Positions 26,587 to 35,810 of a stretch of 64,000 nucleotides of DNA are shown piece after piece (positions within the stretch are counted from its first letter, which is position 1; each line of letters opens with the position of its first letter). The DNA is from Hoyosella sp. YIM 151337 (GTDB lineage Bacteria > Actinomycetota > Actinomycetes > Mycobacteriales > Mycobacteriaceae): contig NZ_JAPEIQ010000039.1 in NCBI RefSeq assembly GCF_026041215.1, positions 372,001 through 436,000 on the forward strand, written 5' to 3'. The translations under genes were made by a program, and so were the position numbers. The notes below the pieces were generated by a model. It did not search any database. It was not told where the DNA came from and saw only the letters and a program-made list of their open reading frames with translations.

Positions 26587-27966
26587 ATGAACGACTGGGT
26601 GCAGACGCTCAGTGCTGGTTCGTTGCTCGCGATAGCTGCAGGTGCTGTCGCTGTCCTGCTGTTCTTGATCATCAAGCTGCGTGTCCATGCATTCCTTGCG
26701 CTTGTTCTTGTCAGCCTGCTGACAGCCTTTGCGACAGGAATTCCATCGGCTCACGTAATCCCGACGCTCACAGAAGGTTTCGGCAGTACGCTCGGCGCAG
26801 TGGCGCTGCTCGTCGGTCTGGGCGCAATGCTCGGTCGCCTCGTTGAGGTCAGTGGCGGCGCACAGGCGCTCACTGACGCTTTGATCCGAAAGTTCGGTGA
26901 GCATCGCGCTCCGTTTGCGCTGGGCGTTGCGTCATTGATCTTCGGTTTCCCGATCTTCTTCGATGCGGGCTTCGTCGTGATGCTTCCGATCCTCTTCACC
27001 GTGGCGCGGCGGCTAGGCGGCGGCATCCTGCGCTACGGCCTCCCCGTCGCCGGTGCGTTCTCGGTGATGCACATCTTCGTGCCGCCGCATCCTGGTCCTG
27101 TCGCCGCAACGGAACTGCTAGGCGCCGACGTCGGCCTCGTTGTGCTGCTCGGTCTGGTTATCGCGATCCCCACGTGGTACGTCACCAGCTACTTGTTCGG
27201 TATCTGGGTAGGTAAGAAGATTGTTCTGCCGGTCCGTGACATCCTGGCAGGCGGGCCCCAGGCTGAGCATGACGAAAACCCGCCCGCCGCGCGGACAGTT
27301 ATTCTGCTGCTCCTCCTGCCGCTCGTCCTGATCTTCATGAATACCGGTCTTGACACTGCTCGTGCAGCGGGCTGGGTCGACGGTGAGGCAGAGTGGTTTG
27401 CGTTCGCGCGCGCCATTGGTTCGACTCCTGTTGCACTCTTGATCACAGTTTTCGTGGCGATCTATGTACTCGGGGTGCGTCGTGGACGCGGCCCGGACGT
27501 TGTCGAAAAACTGATCGACTCCGCACTGGGGCCGGTCTGTGCGATCATCCTGATCACCGGCGCTGGTGGCATGTTCGGTGGAGTTCTGCGTGCGAGCGGT
27601 ATCGGTGACGCCCTCTCGGACGCGCTCGGCGACCTGGGACTCCCGGTGATCGTCGCGGCGTATCTCATTTCCACGGCGTTGCGCGTCGCTCAGGGCTCCG
27701 CAACGGTGGCGCTGATTACTGCTGCCGGTTTGGTGCAGCCAGCGGTGATGCTTGCGGACTTCAACGCGGTTGAGCTTGCTGCGATTGTCCTCGCGCTTGC
27801 TGCCGGATCCGTTTTCGCGAGCCACGTCAATGACTCAGGTTTCTGGCTTGTCGGACGATTCCTGGGGATGGACGTGAAGACAACGCTCAAGACCTGGACC
27901 GTTCTGCAAACACTGATTTCGCTGATGGGCTTTGGGATCGCGGCTGCGATGTTCGCCATCGCGTGA
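26587..27966 (+). CDS. Gluconate/idonate permease, GntP family
   Basis: The 459-residue protein is a polytopic GntP-family proton symporter. Typical segments are FPIFFDAGFVVMLPILF, VPPHPGPVAATELLGAD and RVAQGSATVALITAAGL, and a final SHVNDSGFWLV motif. It would import gluconate, idonate or a related sugar acid. CAGGAGGG lies six bases before ATG 26587. The two downstream dehydrogenases of the idonate pathway support a role in L-idonate or 5-keto-gluconate uptake. Confidence 0.9.
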   Translation: MNDWVQTLSAGSLLAIAAGAVAVLLFLIIKLRVHAFLALVLVSLLTAFATGIPSAHVIPTLTEGFGSTLGAVALLVGLGAMLGRLVEVSGGAQALTDALIRKFGEHRAPFALGVASLIFGFPIFFDAGFVVMLPILFTVARRLGGGILRYGLPVAGAFSVMHIFVPPHPGPVAATELLGADVGLVVLLGLVIAIPTWYVTSYLFGIWVGKKIVLPVRDILAGGPQAEHDENPPAARTVILLLLLPLVLIFMNTGLDTARAAGWVDGEAEWFAFARAIGSTPVALLITVFVAIYVLGVRRGRGPDVVEKLIDSALGPVCAIILITGAGGMFGGVLRASGIGDALSDALGDLGLPVIVAAYLISTALRVAQGSATVALITAAGLVQPAVMLADFNAVELAAIVLALAAGSVFASHVNDSGFWLVGRFLGMDVKTTLKTWTVLQTLISLMGFGIAAAMFAIA

Positions 27967-27997
27967 GTGCGCCCGTGATTCGCGGAAAGGCATACAA

Positions 27998-28768
27998 ATG
28001 ATCAACTCACTATTCGATATCTCGGGGCGACGGGCTCTGATCACGGGCTCCTCGCGTGGCATTGGACGAGCTCTGGCTGAGGGGCTCGCTCAGGCCGGTG
28101 TGACGGTTGTGCTGAATTCTCGCAACGGGGCTGCACTGGAAGGCGCCGCGGAAGAGATCAGGCAGAAGTACGGCGCAGATGTCCATGCCGTGGCATTTGA
28201 TGTCACGGACTCCGCCGCGGTCTCCGCAGGTGTGGAGCATATTGAAGAGACGATCGGGCCGCTGGATATCTGTGTTAACAACGCTGGTATGCAACGGCGT
28301 GCTCCAATCACCGAATTCACCGATGAAGATTGGCACGCCCTCCTTTCGGCTAATGTGACGAGCGCTTTCTTTGTCAGCCGCGCGGTCGCCATAAAAATGG
28401 TGCCGCGCGGGCGAGGGAAGATCATCAATATCGCGTCTGTGCAGTCTGAGCTAGCACGACCGGGGATTGCGCCGTATACAGCAACGAAGGGTGCAATAAA
28501 GATGCTCACTCGTGGCTTGTGCGCGGACCTTGCGGGGTCCGGGATTTGTGTGAACGCTATCGGTCCGGGTTATTTCGAAACCGAACTAACGCGTGCACTC
28601 GTCGACGACGAAAAGTTCTCCGCCTGGGTGCGTGGCCGCACTCCCGCCGGGCGGTGGGGCAAGGTCGAGGACTTGGTAGGCACCCTGATCTATCTGTCCT
28701 CGGACGCGTCAGAGTTCGTCAACGGCCAGGTCATCTACGTCGATGGCGGCATGCTTTCGGTGCTATGA
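27998..28768 (+). CDS. idnO: Gluconate 5-dehydrogenase-like SDR
   Basis: The 256-residue protein is a classical short-chain dehydrogenase. The cofactor site is TGSSRGIGRA, followed by NNAGMQRRAPI, the catalytic Ser region NIASVQSELARP and the YTATK active site. The N-terminus FDISGRRALITGSS and the NNAGMQRR segment match gluconate 5-dehydrogenases, which interconvert 5-keto-D-gluconate and D-gluconate. ATG 27998 has GGAAAGG upstream; the frame is open from 27932 without a better start. It lies between permease and idonate dehydrogenase genes on the same strand. Confidence 0.85.
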   Translation: MINSLFDISGRRALITGSSRGIGRALAEGLAQAGVTVVLNSRNGAALEGAAEEIRQKYGADVHAVAFDVTDSAAVSAGVEHIEETIGPLDICVNNAGMQRRAPITEFTDEDWHALLSANVTSAFFVSRAVAIKMVPRGRGKIINIASVQSELARPGIAPYTATKGAIKMLTRGLCADLAGSGICVNAIGPGYFETELTRALVDDEKFSAWVRGRTPAGRWGKVEDLVGTLIYLSSDASEFVNGQVIYVDGGMLSVL

Positions 28769-28812
28769 CGAGCGAATCTCCGGGTAAATGACGAGAGCGA
28801 AAAGGCAGAATA

Positions 28813-29829
28813 GTGAAAGCACTTGTGGCCCACGGGGCCGGAGATCTTCGGCTCGACGATATCGAACTCGAATCTCCTCCAGCTGACAGTGTCCTCGTTC
28901 GCAACACCCATGGCGGCATTTGTGGGTCAGATATCCATTACTACCGGCATGGGGCAGTTGGTGCATTCGCATTGCGGGAGCCACTAGTTCTGGGGCATGA
29001 GGTTGTTGGGAAGGTCGCCGACGATCCGTCGAAAACAATTCCAGCTGGCACGAATGTTGCAATTCATCCGGCGTCGCCGTGCGGTCAGTGTGCGGAGTGC
29101 GGCACAAAAGTGCCGAACGTGTGCCGTAATGGCCGGTACCTCGGCTCTGCCGCCACGTTTCCGCATACGCAGGGCGGGTTCTCGGAGTATATGGTCGTCC
29201 GACTAGACCAATTGCGTGTGCTTCCAGAGGAACTCCCGCTGGAACGCGCAGTGCTGGCGGAGCCGCTGGCGGTGGGACTGCACGCGCTCAATCGCGCTGG
29301 CGGTGTCGCAGGCAAGAAGGTGCTCATCGGAGGCTCGGGCCCTATCGGCATTCTCGCAGCGGGCGCGGCGAAGGCTGCGGGGGCGGCTGAGGTGTGGACG
29401 ACGGATCTCCTTGATCACCCATTGCAGATTGCAAGGGCGGTCGGTGTCGACCACACGGTGCGAATCGGCTCGGATACCTTGCCGGATCAGTACTTCGACG
29501 TCGCAATCGAGGCATCGGGCGCGCCGTCTGCGATCGGGCCCGCTCTTGCTGCGGTCCGCCGACGAGGTGTCGTCGTGCAACTGGGCATGTTTGCGCCGGG
29601 ACCGCGCCCGATGGAACTCTCAGCACTCATTGCGAAAGAAATTGATCTCCTGGGTGCTTTTCGCTTCAGCACAGAGCTCGACGAGTCCATCGCGCTGCTT
29701 GCCGCAACGAGTGTGCTCGACCCGGTTGTCACGCACACCTATGAGCTGGCTGAAGCGGGCGTGGCGTTGGACATTGCCGCAGACGCGTCGGTGTCGAGCA
29801 AGGTGGTGCTCAAGCTGTCAGACGTGTGA
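28813..29829 (+). CDS. idnD: L-idonate 5-dehydrogenase-like zinc alcohol dehydrogenase
   Basis: The 338-residue medium-chain dehydrogenase has the catalytic zinc ligands in GGICGSDIHYY and LGHEVVG. The structural zinc cysteines follow a C-x2-C-x2-C-x7-C pattern (CGQCAECGTKVPNVC). The cofactor loop is IGGSGPIGI. The QGGFSEYM and HTQGG segments match L-idonate 5-dehydrogenases, which oxidise L-idonate to 5-keto-D-gluconate. GTG 28813 follows AAGGCAG. With the SDR it would feed gluconate into metabolism; a gluconate kinase is not in this window. Confidence 0.85.
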   Translation: MKALVAHGAGDLRLDDIELESPPADSVLVRNTHGGICGSDIHYYRHGAVGAFALREPLVLGHEVVGKVADDPSKTIPAGTNVAIHPASPCGQCAECGTKVPNVCRNGRYLGSAATFPHTQGGFSEYMVVRLDQLRVLPEELPLERAVLAEPLAVGLHALNRAGGVAGKKVLIGGSGPIGILAAGAAKAAGAAEVWTTDLLDHPLQIARAVGVDHTVRIGSDTLPDQYFDVAIEASGAPSAIGPALAAVRRRGVVVQLGMFAPGPRPMELSALIAKEIDLLGAFRFSTELDESIALLAATSVLDPVVTHTYELAEAGVALDIAADASVSSKVVLKLSDV

Positions 29830-29914
29830 CCGCCGAGTTTAGACATCTGGATCTGGCACGAAGCAGTGGGAAACCGGCACTGGCGCAGGCTCGCGGCCAT
29901 GACACCATTTCCCT

Positions 29915-30733
29915 GTGAGTCAGACTAGTTCTTCCGCGCCCAACTCCGCGGAGCGCATCCACGCGTCTGAATGGGTGCTGATCGCGTCAGCGTTCGTATA
30001 TATCGGCGCCTACGCGCTGATTGTGCTGATGCCCGACAGCGCCCTACATCTACCAGCACAGTTGACGATGATCGCGGTGTGGGTGGTTTTCGTCGTCGAC
30101 TATCTGATGCGACTGGCAGGTGCCGAGCGGCGCGGCCGGTGGTTCGTGCGCAACTTACCTGAGCTCGCTATCGTGCTGCTGCCTATGTTGCGGCCGCTCA
30201 GACTGCTGCGGCTCTTGATTATCTTCCACCGCCTCCAAGCATCAGTTGGGCGCACATTGCACGGGCGGCTAGCCGCGTACGCAGTGGCCTCCGCGACACT
30301 GCTGATCTTCATGGCGTCGCTGGCAGTTCTTGACGCCGAACGCGGGGCGGCCGATGCCGAAATTACGTCTTACGGGGACGCCGTGTGGTGGTCGATCGTG
30401 ACCGTAACGACGGTGGGGTACGGCGACACAGTCCCTGTGACAGCAGGGGGCCGCCTGATCGCCGTGCTGCTGATGTTCGGCGGTATCAGTCTGATCGGTG
30501 TCATTACCGGACTGCTCGCGTCGACAATCGTCAAACGCGTGAGCGAAGAAGACGAAGCCAACGAGAACGCAACCCGCGCGCAGGTGGATCATGTTGACGC
30601 CCGTATTGGTGAACTCAAAAACCTCATCGGCGAGCTGACTCGGGAACTAGCCGACGCGCGGCAAGCGTCAGCGGCGCCCAAACAGGCGCCAGCGTCGCCG
30701 GGGGCGGCGGATGGTGACATCGCCCATTCCTGA
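29915..30733 (+). CDS. Voltage-gated potassium channel family protein
   Basis: The 272-residue protein has a six-helix channel layout. RPLRLLRLLIIFHRL is an S4-like helix with regularly spaced arginines, and the pore loop carries the potassium selectivity filter TVTTVGYGD. A coiled-coil-like cytoplasmic tail (DHVDARIGELKNLIGELTREL) is followed by an Ala/Pro-rich end. GTG at 29915 has no obvious ribosome binding site, so the start is moderately certain. Its last 66 bases overlap the convergent DUF1707 gene. Confidence 0.88.
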   Translation: MSQTSSSAPNSAERIHASEWVLIASAFVYIGAYALIVLMPDSALHLPAQLTMIAVWVVFVVDYLMRLAGAERRGRWFVRNLPELAIVLLPMLRPLRLLRLLIIFHRLQASVGRTLHGRLAAYAVASATLLIFMASLAVLDAERGAADAEITSYGDAVWWSIVTVTTVGYGDTVPVTAGGRLIAVLLMFGGISLIGVITGLLASTIVKRVSEEDEANENATRAQVDHVDARIGELKNLIGELTRELADARQASAAPKQAPASPGAADGDIAHS

Positions 30734-31249
30734 ATGGCCGATGACGCGGATTCGGGACAGCCCTAATGTGTCATCCGCAACATCGTTCGTCACGGCTCCG
30801 GTGTCCTGTCCTACTCCCTCAGCGTTGACCGGAACACCGTCAGGCACGATCACGACAACGCCGCCCGACTTAGATTCAACTTCTACCAAAACCTCGCCGA
30901 CGGGCAGGACGGCCTCTGTGAAATCCAGGTGGATGTTGCCCATCTCCGTCTTCGCGATGATGTGGCGAGGCACCTTCCAGCGGCCCTCACGGCGCACATC
31001 GTTGACGGTCGCCGTCAGGCGTACTGTGTCCGGCTCCTGGCGTCCCAGCGTTGGGAGACCCATGGGAAGATCATCAATCAGGGGCTCGAGTTCTCCGTAG
31101 GTCGTTGCTGCGTACACCTTTGCCAGGCGGTCGTCGAGTTCCGCAAACGAAATCCGGCCCTCGCCCGACGCCTGATGCAGTAGCGCAGCGACTGATTCCC
31201 GATCGGCATCAGAGGCCCTCAGGTTCTTACGGTCGGGATCGGTGGTCAT
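30668..31249 (-). CDS. DUF1707 (SHOCT-like) domain protein
   Basis: The 193-residue protein has an N-terminal DUF1707 domain: NLRASDADRESVAALLHQASGEGRISFAELDDRL, with the AR-x-Y pattern that follows. A C-terminal beta-rich region (HLDFTEAVLPVGEVLVEVES, VVIVPDGVPV) resembles the LiaF-like C-terminal domain often attached to DUF1707. It ends in an Arg-rich tail. ATG at 31249 has GGAGGG immediately upstream; the longer open frame to 31345 lacks such a site. A perfect Crp-type site lies about 90 bases upstream. Function is unknown, possibly envelope related. Confidence 0.87.
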   Translation of the reverse strand: MTTDPDRKNLRASDADRESVAALLHQASGEGRISFAELDDRLAKVYAATTYGELEPLIDDLPMGLPTLGRQEPDTVRLTATVNDVRREGRWKVPRHIIAKTEMGNIHLDFTEAVLPVGEVLVEVESKSGGVVVIVPDGVPVNAEGVGQDTGAVTNDVADDTLGLSRIRVIGHSGMGDVTIRRPRRRWRLFGRR

Positions 31250-31337
31250 CCCTCCACAATATCGGCCTCGAATACCCGTGACTGCGGCGTCCGTCGCATC
31301 ACGCCGGATGTGGCGCAGGTGCCGCCGGAGCAAATTA

Positions 31338-31353
31338 TGTGACAAGTATCACA
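31338..31353. promoter_or_regulatory. Perfect Crp/GlxR-type binding site
   Basis: TGTGA-N6-TCACA matches both conserved half-sites of the cAMP receptor protein family (Crp in mycobacteria, GlxR in corynebacteria). Read on the minus strand, the site is followed at once by CATAAT, a good -10 hexamer for the DUF1707 gene starting at 31249. Overlap of site and -10 suggests repression, though activation of another promoter is possible. The centre lacks the TA step typical of GlxR sites. Confidence 0.65.
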
Positions 31354-31441
31354 GAAAAACTCTGTTCGCCTAAGGTGTACGCCCAGGTCAGTACAAGATC
31401 GATATTGTTGATTGCGAATGCGTGACTCGCGGCAGACCTGG

Positions 31442-31515
31442 TGCCCTCGGTGGGACTCGAACCCACACTGGACGGGTTTTGAATCCGTTGCCTCTGCCAA
31501 TTGGGCTACGAGGGC
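31442..31515 (-). tRNA. tRNA with CAA anticodon (Leu), short variable arm
   Basis: The minus strand folds as a 74-base cloverleaf: acceptor GCCCTCG paired with CGAGGGC, a D arm with TTGG, an anticodon stem ACGGA/CCCGT (one mismatch at the loop end), a 5-base variable loop and a T arm GTGGG-TTCGAGT-CCCAC. An A discriminator and encoded CCA (31439-31441) follow. Placing T33 in TTCAAAA gives anticodon CAA, which reads UUG. Leucine tRNAs normally have a long variable arm, so the identity deserves checking. It lies just upstream of, and divergent from, the PdtaR-like gene. Confidence 0.85.
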
Positions 31516-31744
31516 CAGTGCCGCGACGCTCACAGGTGCTTCCGGGGCTTGGTGAGATCTTCCGGCAAGCGTCATCACTCCGTGTGCGGAGAGACAGGTT
31601 ACCGGACGGAAGGCGCCTGTAGCACATCACTGTAGACGATCTCTGGATCGCGCTGACCCCCGGTCCACCGGTACCCTCTTTATGCGGTCGAACTAAGGAA
31701 GTTTTCCGCAAAAAATCACTAGTGAATGGTCGTGAAGGGGACAG

Positions 31745-32470
31745 GTGTCGATGAAGGGCTCCGAGGCTTCGAACGCGGAAGCCAGTGTTGAGGCCAGCGT
31801 CAAGGGTGCAATCGCTTCTGAGGCAACGGATCCGGTGGAAAATCCGGCTTCCAACGCTGATCAGAGTGCGCCTGCGTGGCCGGTGCGGCGCGTTCTTGTC
31901 GCGGAAGATGAAACCCTGATCCGTCTGGATCTGACCGAAATGCTTCGCGACGAGGGCTACGACATCGTTGGTGAAGCAGGCGACGGGCAGCGCGCGGTCG
32001 AGCTCGCGGAGGAACTCACTCCAGATCTCGTCATCATGGACGTGAAAATGCCGATCCGTGACGGGATCGATGCAGCATCCGAAATCGCCGCGAAACGGCT
32101 CGCCCCAGTCGTCATACTGACCGCGTTCAGTCAGCGTGAACTCGTTGAGCGCGCTCGCGACGCCGGAGCGATGGCCTACCTCGTCAAGCCCTTCACGCAG
32201 GGCGACCTCGTTCCCGCCATCGAACTGGCCACCACACGTTTTGCTGAACTGAAAGCGCTGGAGAAAGAAGTCGGTGAGCTCACCGACCGTCTGGAGACGC
32301 GCAAGCTCATCGATCGGGCCAAGGGTGCGCTCATGAGCGCCCACGGCATGACGGAGCCAGAAGCGTTCCGGTGGATTCAGCGTGCGGCCATGGACCGCCG
32401 CACCACGATGAAGGTTGTCGCGCAGGTTGTCATCGACACGCTTGCCATGAAGCCGAAGCCAGGCAAGTAG
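31745..32470 (+). CDS. pdtaR: Response regulator with RNA-binding ANTAR domain (PdtaR-like)
   Basis: The 241-residue protein has an Ala/Ser/Glu-rich N-terminal extension of about 45 residues, then a receiver domain (RRVLVAEDETLIRLDL, phospho-acceptor Asp99 in VIMDVKMP, switch Thr in ILTAFS, Lys in LVKPF). A C-terminal ANTAR domain follows (LIDRAKGALMSAHGMTEPEAFRWIQ). ANTAR proteins bind paired hairpins in nascent RNA and block terminators. The mycobacterial relative PdtaR pairs with the kinase PdtaS, encoded elsewhere. GTG 31745 and ATG 31751 are both possible starts. Confidence 0.93.
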   Translation: MSMKGSEASNAEASVEASVKGAIASEATDPVENPASNADQSAPAWPVRRVLVAEDETLIRLDLTEMLRDEGYDIVGEAGDGQRAVELAEELTPDLVIMDVKMPIRDGIDAASEIAAKRLAPVVILTAFSQRELVERARDAGAMAYLVKPFTQGDLVPAIELATTRFAELKALEKEVGELTDRLETRKLIDRAKGALMSAHGMTEPEAFRWIQRAAMDRRTTMKVVAQVVIDTLAMKPKPGK

Positions 32471-32517
32471 GGGTGTGAAACCGGCATTAAGGTCGTGTGA
32501 CGGACGGTGTGTCTTTC

Positions 32518-32626
32518 TTGTCCGAAACAGAATCAGCGCTAGTCTCCCGAACTAGACCGTGATGCACCGCACAGCAGCCCGATGGCTCGGTGCATCACGG
32601 CATAACTGGATCTAGGGAGACTTCGG
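32518..32626 (+). promoter_or_regulatory. Promoter and structured leader of the livJ-like gene
   Basis: A perfect 13-bp inverted repeat (32557-32569 with 32588-32600) encloses a smaller AGCC/GGCT hairpin. Directly outside it, AGTCTCCC (32541-32548) and TAGA (32553-32556) can pair with TCTA (32611-32614) and GGGAGACT (32615-32622), which contains the ribosome binding site of the gene starting at 32627. A competing local hairpin CTAGT/ACTAG (32539-32555) would expose CTCCC in its loop. TTGTCC (32518) and TAGTCT (32540) could alternatively be -35 and -10; transcription would then start near 32552, leaving out the outer strand. Confidence 0.55.
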
Positions 32627-33970
32627 ATGGCAAAACGCACGTTGATCCGCCTCGCCGCAGTCGCGGGCGCAGCCTCGCTTGTGCTCGCCGGCTGCGGTAC
32701 GGAAACCGACGACACAGCAGCTGATACGGAAACCGGCAGTGACCTTACAGAGGTTGAGCTCGCGGAGACTGACTGCGACCCGCCCCAAGCCGAACCGAGT
32801 GGCAATCCTTCGACCGATCCACTGCGATTCGGAGGTCTGCTGCCACAAACCGGCGACCTTGCGTTCCTTGGTCCACCGGAAATCGCGGCAACTGAGCTTG
32901 CCGTGAGCGAAATCAACGAAGCTGGGGGCGTGCTGGGGAGCCCCGTCAGCATCAACCAGGGTGACTCCGGGGACACTACGACCAACATTGCCAACCAGAC
33001 CGTCGACCGTTTGCTTGCTGACGGTGCGCAGGTCATCGTGGGCGCCGCATCGTCGGGCGTGTCACTAAGCGTAATCGACAAGATTGTCGACGCGGGCGTG
33101 GTGATGTTCTCGCCAGCAAACACCTCCGACCAGTTCGTGTGCTATCCGGATCGGGGCATGTACTTCCGGACGGCACCCACCGACGTCCTGCAATCCCAGG
33201 CGCTCGTTCAGATGATGGCCGGAGACGGTGTGCAGCGAGTCTCCATCCTCGCGCGTAACGACCCGTACGGTGCGGGGCTCGCCCGTAACACCGAGCGTTT
33301 CCTGCAGGAGGCTGGCATCGCGGGTGATCAGATTGATTTGATCATCTACGACCCGAACGCCCAGTCTTTCAACGCTGAGATCGACCGCATCGCCCAGTTC
33401 GATCCCGATGGGATCGCGGTGATCGGGTTCGACGAGAGCAAGCGCATCATCACCCGCATGGCAGAGGTCGGAATCGGTCCGCAGGACAAACTCGTCTACG
33501 GCACTGACGGCAACATGGGCAACGCCTTGGGCGAAGGTCTCCCGGCTGGGCTGCTCGAAGGAATGAAGGGAACTGCTCCGCAAACGGCGCTGAGCGGCGA
33601 CTTCGAAGAGCGTGTCCGCCAAGCCGGTCAGGAGGCTGGCTTTACGCTGTCTGACCTGCAGTATTCGGCGGAAGCGTACGATGCGGTCATCATCTCGGCG
33701 CTTGCCGCTGAGGCCGCCGCATCGACCAACGGCGTCGACATTGCTGCTGAGATCAACGGTGTCACCCAGGACGGGGAGGACTGCACCTCCTTCGCGGAGT
33801 GCCGCGACCTGATCGCCGACGGACAGGACATCAACTACAACGGTGTGACGGGCGACCTGGAATTCCGCCCTGCCGGTGAACCGGGCATCGGGTCCTACGG
33901 TGTGCTGGAGTTCGGCCCCGACAACCAGCTCCTCGAGGTCGAGGACTACATTATCGTCAGCATCGACTGA
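32627..33970 (+). CDS. ABC transporter substrate-binding lipoprotein (branched-chain amino acid type)
   Basis: The 447-residue protein has a signal peptide with lipobox LAGC, an acidic linker, and a periplasmic-binding protein type 1 fold of the LivJ/Leu-Ile-Val family (FGGLLPQTGDLAFLGPPEIAA near the start, GAASSGVSLSVIDKI in the middle). It should deliver branched-chain amino acids or small amides to the permease encoded downstream. GGGAG at 32615-32619 serves ATG 32627. The permease operon lies on the opposite strand, converging on this gene. Confidence 0.92.
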   Translation: MAKRTLIRLAAVAGAASLVLAGCGTETDDTAADTETGSDLTEVELAETDCDPPQAEPSGNPSTDPLRFGGLLPQTGDLAFLGPPEIAATELAVSEINEAGGVLGSPVSINQGDSGDTTTNIANQTVDRLLADGAQVIVGAASSGVSLSVIDKIVDAGVVMFSPANTSDQFVCYPDRGMYFRTAPTDVLQSQALVQMMAGDGVQRVSILARNDPYGAGLARNTERFLQEAGIAGDQIDLIIYDPNAQSFNAEIDRIAQFDPDGIAVIGFDESKRIITRMAEVGIGPQDKLVYGTDGNMGNALGEGLPAGLLEGMKGTAPQTALSGDFEERVRQAGQEAGFTLSDLQYSAEAYDAVIISALAAEAAASTNGVDIAAEINGVTQDGEDCTSFAECRDLIADGQDINYNGVTGDLEFRPAGEPGIGSYGVLEFGPDNQLLEVEDYIIVSID

Positions 33971-33978
33971 CAACTGCT

Positions 33979-34024
33979 AATCGGGGAGTTCACCACCGGT
34001 AACCCGGCGGGGAACTCCCCGATT
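33979..34024. terminator. Bidirectional terminator between livJ-like gene and livF
   Basis: AATCGGGGAGTTC at 33979-33991 and GAACTCCCCGATT at 34012-34024 form a perfect 13-bp stem with a 20-base loop. It occupies the 56-base gap between two convergent stops, and A/T residues at both stem bases suit termination in both directions. Confidence 0.8.
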
Positions 34025-34026
34025 TG

Positions 34027-34817
<791 letters not shown>

Positions 34818-34821
<4 letters not shown>

Positions 34822-35810
34822 TGGGGCTCCTCACTGTCGCGGTCAGACGTCGCGGGGGGATTCTCGGACAGGTCACCACCGCTTTCGAGGACGTCCTGAA
34901 TCTCGCTCTCCATCTCAGCGACCATCTCGGCGGTCTCGCCGACCGGATTGCCGTGCTCATCAAACTCGAGCGGCTTGTCGTGGTGGCTGCCCAGGTACGC
35001 GTCCACGACGGCAGAATTGCTTGACAGTTCCGACGCGGGGCCTTCGGCAATCACCGATCCCTGGGCCATGACGACGACCCAGTCGCTGACGTCGCGGATC
35101 ACATCCATGTCGTGCTCGACGAAAACCACAGTCATGCCTTCTTCGCGCAGCGACTTGATGTGCCCCAGCAAGCTTTGCGTCAGTGCGGGGTTCACTCCCG
35201 CCATTGGCTCGTCCAACATGATGACGGTGGGCTCGACCATCAGCGCGCGTGCCATTTCGAGAAGTTTTCGCTGCCCGCCTGACAGCGAACCCGCGAAGTC
35301 GTTTGCCTTATCGTCGAGTTTGAAGCGTGTGAGCATCGCGTGGGCGCGCTCTGTGATGTCGGCTTCCTGCCTCCGCCAGGTCCACGGCATGAGTGCGCCG
35401 GCCATGCGCTCACCCGTCTGACCGGTCGCGCCGAGTCGCACGTTGTCGAGGACCGTTAGTTTCGAAAGAGCCTTTGTGAGCTGAAAAGTACGTACTACAC
35501 CACTGCGCGCCACCTTGTACGCGGGCATATGGGAGATCTTGGACCCATCGATGGTCCAGGTGCCGCTATCCGCGCGATCGAAACCAGTCAGCAAATTGAA
35601 CAGCGTGGTTTTCCCGGCACCGTTGGGGCCGATGAGTCCGGTGATGCAGCCGCGCTGAAACTCGACATGCGCGACGTCCACCGCGCGGATACCGCCAAAG
35701 CTGCGAGTGACGTTGTCAGCCACGATGATCGGGTCAGGTTTCGGGCTGCCGGGCTCACGGGCGACTGTGGCGAATGGGTTCGCACGCACTGATTGCCTGG
35801 GTTCAGACAT
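34818..35810 (-). CDS. livG: Branched-chain amino acid ABC transporter ATPase LivG
   Basis: The 330-residue ATPase has Walker A GPNGAGKTT, the LivG-type VTRSFGGIRAVD start, signature LSGGQRKLLEMARAL, and Walker B VIMLDEPMAGVNP with VVFVEHDMDVI. It is longer than usual because of an acidic C-terminal tail of about 60 residues rich in Glu and Asp. ATG 35810 lies inside the end of livM (8-base overlap). Confidence 0.94.

Noticed and set aside
31388-32344. 318-codon minus-strand frame over the tRNA and the PdtaR-like gene
   Set aside because: It runs through a tRNA and antisense to a clear receiver-ANTAR gene; nothing supports coding.
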